From Sulfurimonas sp. HSL-1716 (lineage in GTDB: Bacteria; Campylobacterota; Campylobacteria; Campylobacterales; Sulfurimonadaceae): 64,000 nucleotides of DNA. The notes under the pieces are model-generated. The model did not search any database, was not told where the DNA came from, and saw only the letters and a program-made list of their open reading frames with translations. The translations under genes were made by a program, and so were the position numbers. Positions 45,689 through 58,097 of the stretch are shown piece by piece (position 1 is the first letter of the stretch; every line of letters begins with the position of its first letter). The stretch is from NCBI RefSeq assembly GCF_039645975.1, contig NZ_CP147918.1, positions 2,170,001 to 2,234,000 on the forward strand. Direction: 5' to 3'.

Positions 45689-48118
45689 TTATCCTTTTAG
45701 TTTATCTTTAAATCCGAAACGTATTCTCATAGAGTTTCCGACGACCAGCAGCGAACTAAAAGACATAGATATCGCGGCTATCAAAGGGATTATATATCCG
45801 GCCATCGCAAGCGGGATGGTTATAGCGTTATATAAAAGAGAGATCATTAGATTCTGTTTTATCATTGAATATGTTCTTTTGGATATCCTAAATGCATCGC
45901 TCAGGTTTCTCAAAGAATCATGAAGCAGCACGACGTCGCTTACATCTATGGCAATATCACTGCCGTTACCCATAGCTATACCGATATCAGAACTTGCCAA
46001 AGCCAATATATCGTTTACTCCGTCTCCTGCCATGACCACCACTTTGCCCTCTTTATGCAATGCTTCGATATATGATGATTTATCCTCCGGAGTCAATTCG
46101 GATTCTACTATATCTATACCGACATCTTGTGCAACTTTCATTGCACTTTTCTTATGATCGCCCGTTAACATGATCACTTCTATTCCCTGAGCCTTGATCG
46201 CTTTTATGCTCTCTTTTGAATCCTCTCTCGGAGTGTCAAAGAGCTCGTATTTTGCGACAACAGTCCCTTCATATGCAAAATAAAACTCACTGTACTCTCC
46301 CTTTTCTCCCCCATACGAAATATCATGGGAAAGAAGGCCTTCGTTTTGCATCAGCTTTATGTTACCGCCGATCAGCTTTTCACCCTTATATTCGGCACTT
46401 ATGCCGAGTGCAGGTATCTGTTTTACGGCGTTTAGCTCAAAATGCTCAAGATCTTTTTCATATATAAACTCACCGACACCTCTAGCTATGGGATGCTTAG
46501 AACTCTGAACCAGAGAATAAAGAAAAGATTTGTCAAACTCACCGTAAATATGTTCTTTGACGACTTTGGGTTTTCCTTGTGTAATCGTTCCCGTTTTATC
46601 CAAAACCAATGTATTTGCTTTTGCCATGGTTTCTAGCTGTGCAGCCTGCTTAAAAAGTATTCCGCGTTTTGATGCAATCCCCAGCCCCACCAGTGTCGCA
46701 ACGGGAGTCGCAAGAGCCAAGGCACAAGGACATGCTATAACGATAACGGAGATACCGACCATAAAAGAGGTCTCAAAACTGTGCGGCCAAAGCCGCCAAA
46801 CGATGAACGTAACAAAAGCAAAAAGTAAAATAGCACCTGAAAAATATTCTGACAACGTATTTGCCAGCTGTTGAATTCGAGGTTTGTTGCTCATCGCTCC
46901 TTCAAGCAGCGAGACGAGGTTGGATAATGTAGAATGCGCAAAATCTTTCGTCGCTTTATATTTGATATCCGCATCTATACTAATGGTACCGCTTATGATC
47001 TTATCACCGTTTTGCTTGTAGATCGGTTCACTCTCCCCCGTCAGGTTCGATTCGTCAAAACTACCTTCTCCGCTTACGACTTCACCGTCTAACGCTACTC
47101 TCTCGCCAGAGCTCACGGCTATGATATCAAAAACTTTCACGTTGTTGATGTTCTTCGATACGATCTTGCCCTCTTCTACCACTTTTATGCTGCTTGGTAT
47201 ATGGTTGCTCATAATATCCAGGGTATCTGCAACACTTTTTTTGCTAAGTATCTCTAAAAACTTTCCTATTAAGACAAAAGTGATGATCATCGTCACCGAA
47301 TCAAAATACGCTTCGCCGAGTTCGAACATCGTGATATAGATGGAATACAGATAGGTCAACGTCGCACCGGTCGCGACCAAGATATCCATGTTTACGACTT
47401 TGGTCTTCATACCGTAATATGCACCCCTAAAGAATATCCATCCGCTGTAAAACAGTACCGGAGTGGCAAGAACACCTTCTGCGATATTCAAGATCGTTTT
47501 TACATCTTGAGTAATGCCCGTGAAATATCCCGCATATTGGGCAACTGCTATCCACATGACGTTCATAGTGGAAAATATGGCTACCGCCATACGCAGATAA
47601 TACTCTTTTCTCTCTTTGTTAGCACGCACCTCTTGTAATGAAGCATCATACGGAAAGGCGTTGTAGCCGATGGCCCGTATCATATCTATGATGGAAGAAA
47701 GTTTTAGTACATCGTCAGCCCAGACTATTTTGGCTTTGTTATTGGTATAGTTGATATCAGCACTTATCACACCCTCCATCTTGTGAAGAGCTTTCTCATT
47801 CAGCCAGACACAAGCGGCACAATGTATCCCCTCTATGATCAAAGAGACTTCGCTAAAACCATCGCTGTTTACAGTTACAAATTTATCGTAAAATGCGGGA
47901 GAATCAAAATTTGCGGAATCTTCATACTGTTGTGTCGGCGGCGTCAATGCTGTATCACCGACTTTGTCGTAAAAATTATCCAACCCCTGATCTTTTAGTA
48001 GATGATAGACTCCCTGACACCCCTTACAGCAAAAGTAGTGTTCGCCGTCAACGATCATTACACTTTTATTGAATTCGAGATGGCAGTGGGTACAGCCTAC
48101 TTTATCAGACAATTTCAA
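45689..48118 (-). CDS. ccoI: Copper-transporting P1B-type ATPase of the CcoI/FixI type
   Basis: An 809-residue ATPase that supplies copper for cbb3 oxidase. The N-terminal cysteine-rich domain (CTHCHLEF, then CCKGCQGVYHLL) and a heavy-metal domain with GIHCAACVWLN are typical of CcoI. Eight membrane helices carry the ion motif CPCALALATP. The phosphorylation site is DKTGTITQGKP and the ATP hinge is GDGVNDILALASSD. It overlaps the asparaginase-like gene by 14 bases and is followed by ccoS. A general copper exporter is less likely because of the N-terminal cysteine cluster and the ccoS partner. Confidence 0.93.
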   Translation of the reverse strand: MKLSDKVGCTHCHLEFNKSVMIVDGEHYFCCKGCQGVYHLLKDQGLDNFYDKVGDTALTPPTQQYEDSANFDSPAFYDKFVTVNSDGFSEVSLIIEGIHCAACVWLNEKALHKMEGVISADINYTNNKAKIVWADDVLKLSSIIDMIRAIGYNAFPYDASLQEVRANKERKEYYLRMAVAIFSTMNVMWIAVAQYAGYFTGITQDVKTILNIAEGVLATPVLFYSGWIFFRGAYYGMKTKVVNMDILVATGATLTYLYSIYITMFELGEAYFDSVTMIITFVLIGKFLEILSKKSVADTLDIMSNHIPSSIKVVEEGKIVSKNINNVKVFDIIAVSSGERVALDGEVVSGEGSFDESNLTGESEPIYKQNGDKIISGTISIDADIKYKATKDFAHSTLSNLVSLLEGAMSNKPRIQQLANTLSEYFSGAILLFAFVTFIVWRLWPHSFETSFMVGISVIVIACPCALALATPVATLVGLGIASKRGILFKQAAQLETMAKANTLVLDKTGTITQGKPKVVKEHIYGEFDKSFLYSLVQSSKHPIARGVGEFIYEKDLEHFELNAVKQIPALGISAEYKGEKLIGGNIKLMQNEGLLSHDISYGGEKGEYSEFYFAYEGTVVAKYELFDTPREDSKESIKAIKAQGIEVIMLTGDHKKSAMKVAQDVGIDIVESELTPEDKSSYIEALHKEGKVVVMAGDGVNDILALASSDIGIAMGNGSDIAIDVSDVVLLHDSLRNLSDAFRISKRTYSMIKQNLMISLLYNAITIPLAMAGYIIPLIAAISMSFSSLLVVGNSMRIRFGFKDKLKG

Positions 48119-48587
48119 ACTTTCCGAGAGATTTATTCTTAACTAGTTTATCATATGGCAGTATTTCACCGTTCATACATATGTAAACACCGTATTGTTT
48201 ACAAGATTTTGCATATCCGAGGGCCATTCCAAAATTGACACTGGCTTCGGTGTTATCTATTTCAAAAGGGGTCATTGCACCCGTGAGGATAATGATTCTG
48301 TCATCAAATATCGCATCTAAAAAACCTGCCGTGACGTCCATTGTATCGGTTCCATGAACTATAATGAAAACATCTTCTTCATCGGCATAGATTACATTTG
48401 CCAACATTTTTCTGTCGTCTGAAGTAAACTCTAGACTGTCTTTATAGATCACACCGGCCATCTCTACGGGATCGATAAAGCCCTCCATCATCTTCTCGAT
48501 AGCTTTGTTATCAAACGCCACTTGCATTTGACCGTTTAACGGATTATAGCGTTTGTTAAAAGTTCCGCCTGTATTTAGTATCTTCAT
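48105..48587 (-). CDS. Half-length asparaginase-like protein
   Basis: A 160-residue protein matching only the N-terminal catalytic domain of type I/II L-asparaginases, which are usually about 330 residues. The first active-site Thr is in NTGGTFNKRY and the second in HGTDTMDVTAGF; TGAMTPFEIDNTEA follows. The C-terminal domain, which helps form the active site between subunits, is absent. The frame ends cleanly with KFEIV and overlaps ccoI by 14 bases, so it is not an obvious frameshift. Start ATG 48587 overlaps the gmhB stop (ATGA). Enzyme activity is doubtful; the substrate could differ from asparagine. Confidence 0.8.
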   Translation of the reverse strand: MKILNTGGTFNKRYNPLNGQMQVAFDNKAIEKMMEGFIDPVEMAGVIYKDSLEFTSDDRKMLANVIYADEEDVFIIVHGTDTMDVTAGFLDAIFDDRIIILTGAMTPFEIDNTEASVNFGMALGYAKSCKQYGVYICMNGEILPYDKLVKNKSLGKFEIV

Positions 48588-49099
48588 CTGTATATCTCAT
48601 CCAATTTATAAATTGTTTTCAGGGCTTTTGAATCGGCAGCCTCATTGTGTTGATCAAAAAGATACGTATCGGATATACCGGCTTTTAAAGCGGCCTCGAT
48701 ATCTCTTTCATTATCTCCGACCATTATAGAGTTTTTCAAATCGATATCAAACTCTTTTTCGGCTTCGGTGAACATGCCGATATCCGGTTTTCTGCATTCA
48801 CATTTACCGCTGATATCCGGATGATGCGGGCAATAGTAGACTTTGTCGATCTTTATGCCGTTTTTTGCAAACTCTTCTATCATCCATGACGTAAGGGTAT
48901 CAAACTGTTCGCTCGTATAATATCCTCTTGCGATCCCCGATTGATTCGTGACCACGATAAGAAGATATCCTTTTTTTTGGTAAAAGCGGCAAAGTTCAAA
49001 GATCCCGTCAATAAACTCGAAATCTTCGATCTTATACAGATAGTTGATCTCTTTGTTTATAACTCCGTCACGGTCAAGGAAAAGTGCTTTTTTTGCCAT
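48584..49099 (-). CDS. gmhB: D-glycero-D-manno-heptose 1,7-bisphosphate 7-phosphatase
   Basis: HAD-superfamily phosphatase of 171 residues; it removes the C7 phosphate in ADP-heptose synthesis. LFLDRDGVINKEINYLY holds the nucleophile and acid-base Asp, VVTNQSGIARGYYT the second motif, and VGDNERDIEAALKAG the last metal motif. CPHHPDISGKCECRKP carries the zinc-binding cysteines and histidine of GmhB. It begins 3 bases after gmhA. Confidence 0.95.
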   Translation of the reverse strand: MAKKALFLDRDGVINKEINYLYKIEDFEFIDGIFELCRFYQKKGYLLIVVTNQSGIARGYYTSEQFDTLTSWMIEEFAKNGIKIDKVYYCPHHPDISGKCECRKPDIGMFTEAEKEFDIDLKNSIMVGDNERDIEAALKAGISDTYLFDQHNEAADSKALKTIYKLDEIYR

Positions 49100-49102
49100 A
49101 TA

Positions 49103-49693
49103 TTACTTAACACCCTCCGCAAATATCTCTTTTTCGATTATATCGCATATGATATGACCAATCAATATATGCGATTCTTGTATGCGCGGCGTATCGTTTG
49201 AAGGAACGACGATAGCCATATCGGCCATTTGTGCCATTTTACCTCCGTCACGACCCGCTAGGGCTACGGTTGTTATCCCTTTTGCTTTTGCACTGTTAAA
49301 TGCATTGATAATATTGGCAGAATTGCCCGATGTGGAGATACCAATAAAAATATCACCCTCTTGTCCCATCCCCTCTAGCTGACGAGAAAATACCTTGTCG
49401 TATCCGTAATCATTTCCTATCGCCGTAAGATTTGAAGTATCCGTAGTCAAAGCCAGAGAAGGCAGCGAAGGACGATCAAATCCGTAACGCCCTACGAGTT
49501 CGGCAGCGATATGCTGTGCATCAGCTGCACTTCCTCCGTTTCCGGCTATTATGGTCTTTTTACCTTTTTTGTACACATCAACACACTTTGCGGCAACTTT
49601 TTCTATTATATCGATAAGCATGTCGTTCTCATATATTTTTTGTTTTGTTTCGTATGAGGATTTTATTTGATCTTTTATGTATTCTTTCATCAT
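49103..49693 (-). CDS. gmhA: Sedoheptulose-7-phosphate isomerase
   Basis: First enzyme of ADP-heptose synthesis, 196 residues, a SIS-domain protein. GNGGSAADAQHIAAELVGRY and GISTSGNSANIINAF bind substrate, and ESHILIGHIICDIIEKEIF closes the active site. It starts at either of two adjacent ATGs (49693 or 49690) and leads the minus-strand transcript gmhA, gmhB, asparaginase-like, ccoI, ccoS. Downstream genes are thus heptose and cbb3 maturation functions together. Confidence 0.96.
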   Translation of the reverse strand: MMKEYIKDQIKSSYETKQKIYENDMLIDIIEKVAAKCVDVYKKGKKTIIAGNGGSAADAQHIAAELVGRYGFDRPSLPSLALTTDTSNLTAIGNDYGYDKVFSRQLEGMGQEGDIFIGISTSGNSANIINAFNSAKAKGITTVALAGRDGGKMAQMADMAIVVPSNDTPRIQESHILIGHIICDIIEKEIFAEGVK

Positions 49694-49859
49694 TATTCCA
49701 TATGTTTATATAACGATATTGTATCAAAACCAGAGTTAATTAAATTAAAACAATAAGAAATATTTATAAAAAAATAGAATTGTGGGTTGTAAAAGTTTTT
49801 TCGATAAATATAAAGAGCCAAAGGAAAAAAATAATTTGAAAGGAAGGGTAAATCCGATA

Positions 49860-49978
49860 ACTAGGCGGCGACCTACGTTTCCACACCTGAAAGGTGCAGT
49901 ATTATCAGCGATGGGAGGCTTAGCTTCTGGGTTCGGAATGGGGCCAGGCGTTTCCCTCTCTCTGTAGCCACCTAGACA
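49860..49978 (-). rRNA. rrf: 5S ribosomal RNA
   Basis: Minus-strand sequence beginning TTGTCTAGGTGGCTACAGAG and closing with CGCCGCCTAG contains the conserved GAAACGCCTGGCCCCATTCC and CCGAACCCAGAAGCTAAGCC segments. The two ends pair to form helix I. It lies about 120 bases beyond the 23S 3' end. Exact ends are estimated to within a few bases. Confidence 0.95.
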
Positions 49979-50081
49979 ATCGGATATAAAAGCACCGGGA
50001 TGCGCTTATATCCAACTGCTTGGACTTGAGGAGTTTATTATCAAAGTCAACATTTACAACAACAGACCACTTTGCTTATAC

Positions 50082-50098
50082 TAAGTAAGGCAGTGAGC
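50082..50098 (-). other. 23S processing stem, 3' arm
   Basis: TAAGTAAGGCAGTGAGC is the exact complement of 53181-53197. Outside these arms further complementary blocks follow (ACAACAGA with TCTGTTGT; TCAAAGTCAAC with GTTGACTTTGA). This is the long RNase III substrate that loops out 23S. Confidence 0.85.
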
Positions 50099-50105
50099 TA
50101 AAAAA

Positions 50106-53013
<2,908 letters not shown>

Positions 53014-53180
53014 TTTTTATATGATACGTTATCCGAACAAAGTCCGAATACCTACGTTAACACTGGGTTTACTTCAGCAGTAAGCTCATCGCACTAGTGC
53101 GATTGGACTCTCTGTCGAAGAGAACTTAGCGTTAGCGCAGCCTAAGGAATTACTTCCTTTGGCGTACTATTCTAATTTGC
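53014..53180 (-). other. Extra sequence between 23S 5' end and its processing stem
   Basis: About 165 bases separate the mature 23S 5' end from the 5' arm of the processing stem (53181-53197), while on the 3' side the arm nearly touches the mature end. The interval contains the repeat copy at 53109-53166 and a perfect 16-base palindrome ATCGCACTAGTGCGAT (53088-53103). No tRNA is present. Confidence 0.7.
53109..53166 (-). repeat. Dispersed intergenic repeat, copy B
   Basis: On the minus strand, TACGCCAAAG, a 10-base loop, CTTAGGCTGCG and later AGTTCTCTTC closely match copy A at 60916-60974 in order and spacing. The first two blocks form a hairpin. This copy lies within the rRNA spacer. Confidence 0.7.
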
Positions 53181-53197
53181 GCTCACTGCCTTACTTA
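53181..53197 (-). other. 23S processing stem, 5' arm
   Basis: GCTCACTGCCTTACTTA on the plus strand pairs perfectly with 50082-50098. Together they enclose 23S and the extra 165 bases. Confidence 0.85.
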
Positions 53198-53298
53198 ACA
53201 TAAGACAGCGATCTGTTGTAGTTGTTATTTCAAAAATAAACCTTGTTTATTCTTTACTTTAGTTGACTTTGACAATATTAATTTAATGAACTCTTCTT

Positions 53299-53346
53299 AG
53301 ACTTTTAAAGTCTAACACTAAACCTACCTCTGTAGGTCTGGTGTTA
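53299..53346. other. Paired hairpins in the 16S-23S spacer
   Basis: A 15-base palindrome (AGACTTT, one base, AAAGTCT; 53299-53313) is followed by a two-part stem: TAACAC (53313-53318) with GTGTTA (53341-53346) and ACCTAC (53322-53327) with GTAGGT (53332-53337). They lie just 3' of tRNA-Ala in the transcript and may help process the precursor. Confidence 0.6.
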
Positions 53347-53364
53347 AACTTTATAATGAAAAGA

Positions 53365-53440
53365 TGGTGGAGAATAGCGGGATCGAACCGCTGACCTACT
53401 GCGTGCAAGGCAGTCGCTCTCCCAGCTGAGCTAATTCCCC
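53365..53440 (-). tRNA. tRNA-Ala (anticodon TGC)
   Basis: A 76-base cloverleaf read on the minus strand. Acceptor arm GGGGAAT pairs with ATTCTCC, with CCA encoded. The D-loop GCTCAGCTGGGAGAGC, the anticodon loop CTTGCAC (TGC) and the T-loop GGTTCGATCC are all standard. It sits in the spacer between 16S and 23S. The usual partner tRNA-Ile is not in this spacer. Confidence 0.97.
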
Positions 53441-53475
53441 ATCAAGTAATCATAATACAGCCTGATCACTCAGGA

Positions 53476-53489
53476 CTAAGCAAGCAGAC
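53476..53489 (-). other. 16S processing stem, 3' arm
   Basis: CTAAGCAAGCAGAC pairs with GTCTACTTGCTTAG at 55238-55251 with one mismatch, enclosing 16S in the precursor. Confidence 0.7.
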
Positions 53490-53571
53490 AACTGAACAAC
53501 TAACATTTTTTTCTCGTGTGAGATTTTCTTTATATTGAGCATATCAAACGAATGATATCTCTTTACTCTAG

Positions 53572-55086
<1,515 letters not shown>

Positions 55087-55237
55087 TGAATTATTTGAAC
55101 CAAAGCCCAAGATAAAAATCATTGGCTTTATTTTTTAAAAAGTATCCATTTAATAAATAGTATTAAATAGACGGTTATGTTATAGTTATCTTTAAGTAAA
55201 CTTCCGACAACCCTAACTCTCGTTAGCCGTCCCCGTC

Positions 55238-55251
55238 GTCTACTTGCTTAG
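55238..55251 (-). other. 16S processing stem, 5' arm
   Basis: GTCTACTTGCTTAG complements 53476-53489. It lies about 150 bases upstream of the mature 16S, inside the leader that runs from the promoter at 55330. Confidence 0.7.
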
Positions 55252-55329
55252 TTTTCAATGATCTCAAACGTGAAATTCTTATCTCTCTTTAAATCCCTAA
55301 ACTTTAGGTCTCTTCGTTTGTGGACGGGA

Positions 55330-55358
55330 ATTATAGGGAAAAATCTATCCATTGTCAA
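55330..55358 (-). promoter_or_regulatory. rRNA operon promoter
   Basis: On the minus strand TTGACA (55358-55353) and TATAAT (55335-55330) are separated by 17 bases, an exact consensus sigma-70 promoter. An A/T-rich stretch lies upstream (about 55370-55450). Transcription would start near 55323, giving a leader of about 235 bases. The interval 55087-55329 holds this leader and no gene; 55359-55536 holds the promoter regions of two divergent transcripts. Confidence 0.9.
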
Positions 55359-55503
55359 GAGGTTTTTGGAAGAATCTTATAGAAATTTTTGAATTTGTAC
55401 AAATTGTATAAAATTAACTCTGTTACGTTCAATTTTTGTTAACTAATCATTCATAAATTTAGTATATATTTCACTTGTAAATTATATGTGCGAAAAACTA
55501 TAT

Positions 55504-55509
55504 TATAAT
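55504..55509 (+). promoter_or_regulatory. -10 box of the Bax-inhibitor-like gene
   Basis: TATAAT 27 bases upstream of the ATG at 55537; AATAGGAG is the ribosome site. No convincing -35 box. Confidence 0.5.
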
Positions 55510-55536
55510 ACTGCACTATAATAATAGGAGAAATAT

Positions 55537-56244
55537 ATGGGATTATATGATAGAGATTATGCAAGATCTACTTCATTCGGCTTTGAAGCTGTGCGTCGTA
55601 CTGAAGCACAGACCGTCTCTTTTGTAAAAGAAACGTACAAACTATTCGCTGCATCTATGCTTGCTGCTGCGGTCGGTGCGTATGTAGGAATTCCATTTGC
55701 GGGCGCTGTTGCGGCAAGTTACTGGTTTATAGCTATCCCTTGGATGCTATTTGGGATGTTTGGCTTGAATATGGTAAAAAATAAGCCCGGTATAAATATG
55801 ATCGCACTTTTTGCTTTCACATTTGTCAGCGGTATTATAATAACTCCGCTTTTAAGTCATATTCTAGGAATGAAAGGCGGCGGTGCTTTAGTCGCGAACG
55901 CTTTTTTAATGACATCCGCTCTTTTTGGAGCATTGAGCTTTTTTGCGATAAAAACGACTAAAGATTTTACTACATACAGCAAACCGTTGATTATAGCTTT
56001 TTTTGTGATCCTTGGATTTTCACTGATAAACGTGTTTTTCATTCACAGTCCGGCTATATTCCTGTTTATTCAAGCCGCTTTCCTGCTTGTCATAAGCGTA
56101 ATGGTCATCCATGATACGCAAAACGTCATAAGCGGCGCGTATGAGACACCGATGGACGGTGCAATCGCTTTATATCTGGATTTTTTCAATCTGTTTATAA
56201 CGCTTTTGCAGCTATTTGGCATCTTTGGCTCAAGCGATGACTAA
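55537..56244 (+). CDS. Bax inhibitor-1/YccA-family membrane protein
   Basis: A 235-residue inner-membrane protein with about seven helices from residue 35 to the end. FVKETYKLFAASMLAAAVGA is the start of the BI-1 domain. FTFVSGIIITPLL and the C-terminal MVIHDTQNVISG and LDFFNLFITLLQLFGIFGSS are the typical motifs, including the Asp pair that acts in pH-dependent calcium leak of BsYetJ. In bacteria YccA inhibits FtsH proteolysis; the role here is inferred. The stop overlaps the next gene by 8 bases. Confidence 0.9.
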   Translation: MGLYDRDYARSTSFGFEAVRRTEAQTVSFVKETYKLFAASMLAAAVGAYVGIPFAGAVAASYWFIAIPWMLFGMFGLNMVKNKPGINMIALFAFTFVSGIIITPLLSHILGMKGGGALVANAFLMTSALFGALSFFAIKTTKDFTTYSKPLIIAFFVILGFSLINVFFIHSPAIFLFIQAAFLLVISVMVIHDTQNVISGAYETPMDGAIALYLDFFNLFITLLQLFGIFGSSDD

Positions 56245-56632
56245 CGAACTTACACCCGATCTTTTTCGGGTGTGCGATGCAAATCTCAACCGTCTTAAAG
56301 AGGGAATACGCGTCGTCGAGGATATAGCGAGATACAGAGATAACAACAAAGAGCTCTCTTTAAAACTCAAAGAGCTTCGTCATCTTGCAAAGATAGATGA
56401 TCTAAAACCGCTGCTAAACGGAAGGGACAGTATGAACGACGTCCTTCGTCCTTCAACTCCTTCGGAAATGAATAGACAAAGCCTTCAAAATATCATAACC
56501 GCGAACTTCAAAAGAGCACAGGAATCCTCCCGCGTCTTAGAAGAAATATATAAATTAGCCGATCCAACACTCTCGGAAAACTTCAAACATATACGCTATA
56601 CGCTTTACGCCTTGGAAAAAGAGTTTATATAA
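56237..56632 (+). CDS. Stand-alone ThiD2-like domain protein
   Basis: A 131-residue protein from the ATG at 56237, which overlaps the previous stop by 8 bases. The motif DANLNRLKEGIRVVEDIARY near residue 14, KELRH near 45, a RDSMNDVL loop and ANFKRAQESSRVLEEIYKL near 100 match the domain found fused in front of thiamine-phosphate synthase in some cyanobacteria and Aquifex. That domain (ThiD2) has been linked to hydroxymethylpyrimidine phosphate kinase activity. Here it is not fused to ThiE. Function is inferred from motifs only. The 3' end overlaps the convergent methyltransferase gene by 28 bases. Confidence 0.7.
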   Translation: MTNELTPDLFRVCDANLNRLKEGIRVVEDIARYRDNNKELSLKLKELRHLAKIDDLKPLLNGRDSMNDVLRPSTPSEMNRQSLQNIITANFKRAQESSRVLEEIYKLADPTLSENFKHIRYTLYALEKEFI

Positions 56633-57300
56633 ACGACTTCAAACTCCAGATAATTTAGCGGATACTCATCCATAAGTCTTTTGGTTTGTTTATAATCAAG
56701 CACGTTACGCCCTGCGCTTACCCCGCTTTTTTTAATATACTTGAACATATCGCGTACGCTTTCAAACTCTAATGAATAGTTCACGATCTCTATATCCGCT
56801 TTGAGACACTTTGCCGCCAACTCGATGACTTGCTCTTTTGAAGGCGTGATCGGATCTATTTTTGCCGTCTTGTTTACGGCAGCGAACGTACCGGAAGTAA
56901 AAAGCACCAAAGAGAACGGAACATCAAACCTTGCTATGTGTTCAAATACGCTTTTTAAATCCTCCGCCCACTGCAAAGCCGAAGCCGATACGACATAATC
57001 GAAATCCTCTTTCAAAAGATCTTCAAAAAGCGCAGCATCGTTAAAGTCGCCCAATATACATCTGACGTTAGAAGCTTTTGGATGAAGTTCTAACATCTTA
57101 TGCGAAAAATCGACGCCGACAAACTTCTCCGGCTTCCAGTCTAAAAGATTATAGATGGCTCCGCTTCCGCATCCAAGATCCAAGATCTTTTTGGGCTTGC
57201 CTCTAAGAGATGTTATAAGTTTCTTTGCGACTTTTTCCTGTATCTGATTGAACTTCGGATACTCTCGCGCATACTTTGAAAACTCACGACTTATTTTCAT
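56605..57300 (-). CDS. BioC-like SAM-dependent methyltransferase
   Basis: A 231-residue class I methyltransferase. The SAM site is ILDLGCGSGAIYNLL (residues 39-53), with VGVDFSHKMLELHP next. YVVSASALQWAEDLKSV and the C-terminal layout resemble BioC, the malonyl-ACP methyltransferase that starts biotin synthesis. The match is good but the ligand is not proven. Its start overlaps the znuB stop by 4 bases (ATGA), so it is transcribed with the zinc transporter, an unexpected partner for biotin synthesis. Confidence 0.75.
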   Translation of the reverse strand: MKISREFSKYAREYPKFNQIQEKVAKKLITSLRGKPKKILDLGCGSGAIYNLLDWKPEKFVGVDFSHKMLELHPKASNVRCILGDFNDAALFEDLLKEDFDYVVSASALQWAEDLKSVFEHIARFDVPFSLVLFTSGTFAAVNKTAKIDPITPSKEQVIELAAKCLKADIEIVNYSLEFESVRDMFKYIKKSGVSAGRNVLDYKQTKRLMDEYPLNYLEFEVVYINSFSKA

Positions 57301-58085
57301 CTTTTATTTACGACCAGCGATATAATAAAAAACAGAATCACGCACATGACTATAGTGGCTCCCGAAGGCAGTGAATAGTAATATGAAAGCGTCATACCTA
57401 TGATCACTGAGAGAAGAGCAAAAGCCAAAGAGATCAAGACCGTCTTTAAAAATCCTTGTCTGTACTGCAGCGCAGCGATACTCGGTATGACCATAAGTGC
57501 ACCGATAAGAAGAGTGCCTACAACTCTTATTGAAAGCGCGATGATCACTGCGACGACGGTGACAAGAAGATAGTTCAGCATTTTTACCTTTATGCCGCTT
57601 GTATGTGCGACCTCTTCATCATACGATATAAAAAAAAGCTCTTTTGAAAAACCGAGCAAAAGGATAAGTGAGATAGAACCAAATACCGCCATAGTTATCA
57701 GGTCGTCATTGCTGACGGCTAGAATGGAACCGAAAAGATAACTGAACAAAGAGTTGTTAAACGCACCGCCGAGCGATACGATGATGATGGCAAGAGCAAG
57801 ACCGCCCGAGAGAAAGATCGCAAGTATTGCATCAGAGTAAAGATGAAACGTACTTCTTAGGTATTCTATAAGCCATGCACTGAATATTGCCATGAACACT
57901 GCCATCCAAAGCGGAGAAAATCCTGCGAAAAGCCCTACGGCGACACCTACAAGTGCGGAGTGTGCCAGGGTCTCGGTCATCATCGAATAGCGTTTTAAAA
58001 CAACGAACGAACCGCTGATGGAAGCAAGTGTTGCGATAATAAACCCGGCTAAAAATGCTCTTTGCATAAAATCGTATTCAAACAT
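57297..58085 (-). CDS. znuB: Zinc/manganese ABC transporter permease
   Basis: A 262-residue membrane protein with about eight helices, ABC-3 family. SMMTETLAHSALVGVAVGL is the conserved cytoplasmic segment that binds the ATPase, followed by VSLGGAFNNSLFSYLFGSIL. VRVVGTLLIGALMVIPSIAA is the family's C-terminal motif. It forms the importer with znuC and znuA, encoded just upstream. Confidence 0.93.
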   Translation of the reverse strand: MFEYDFMQRAFLAGFIIATLASISGSFVVLKRYSMMTETLAHSALVGVAVGLFAGFSPLWMAVFMAIFSAWLIEYLRSTFHLYSDAILAIFLSGGLALAIIIVSLGGAFNNSLFSYLFGSILAVSNDDLITMAVFGSISLILLLGFSKELFFISYDEEVAHTSGIKVKMLNYLLVTVVAVIIALSIRVVGTLLIGALMVIPSIAALQYRQGFLKTVLISLAFALLSVIIGMTLSYYYSLPSGATIVMCVILFFIISLVVNKR

Positions 58086-58097
58086 ACAGAAAATACC

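Noticed and set aside
49782-49967. A 61-codon open frame over the 5S region
   Set aside because: It overlaps the 5S gene and its flank and has no protein features.
53014-53364. A tRNA-Ile hidden in the 16S-23S spacer
   Set aside because: No acceptor stem, D-loop GCTCAG or T-loop GGTTCGA pattern other than those of tRNA-Ala was found on either strand.
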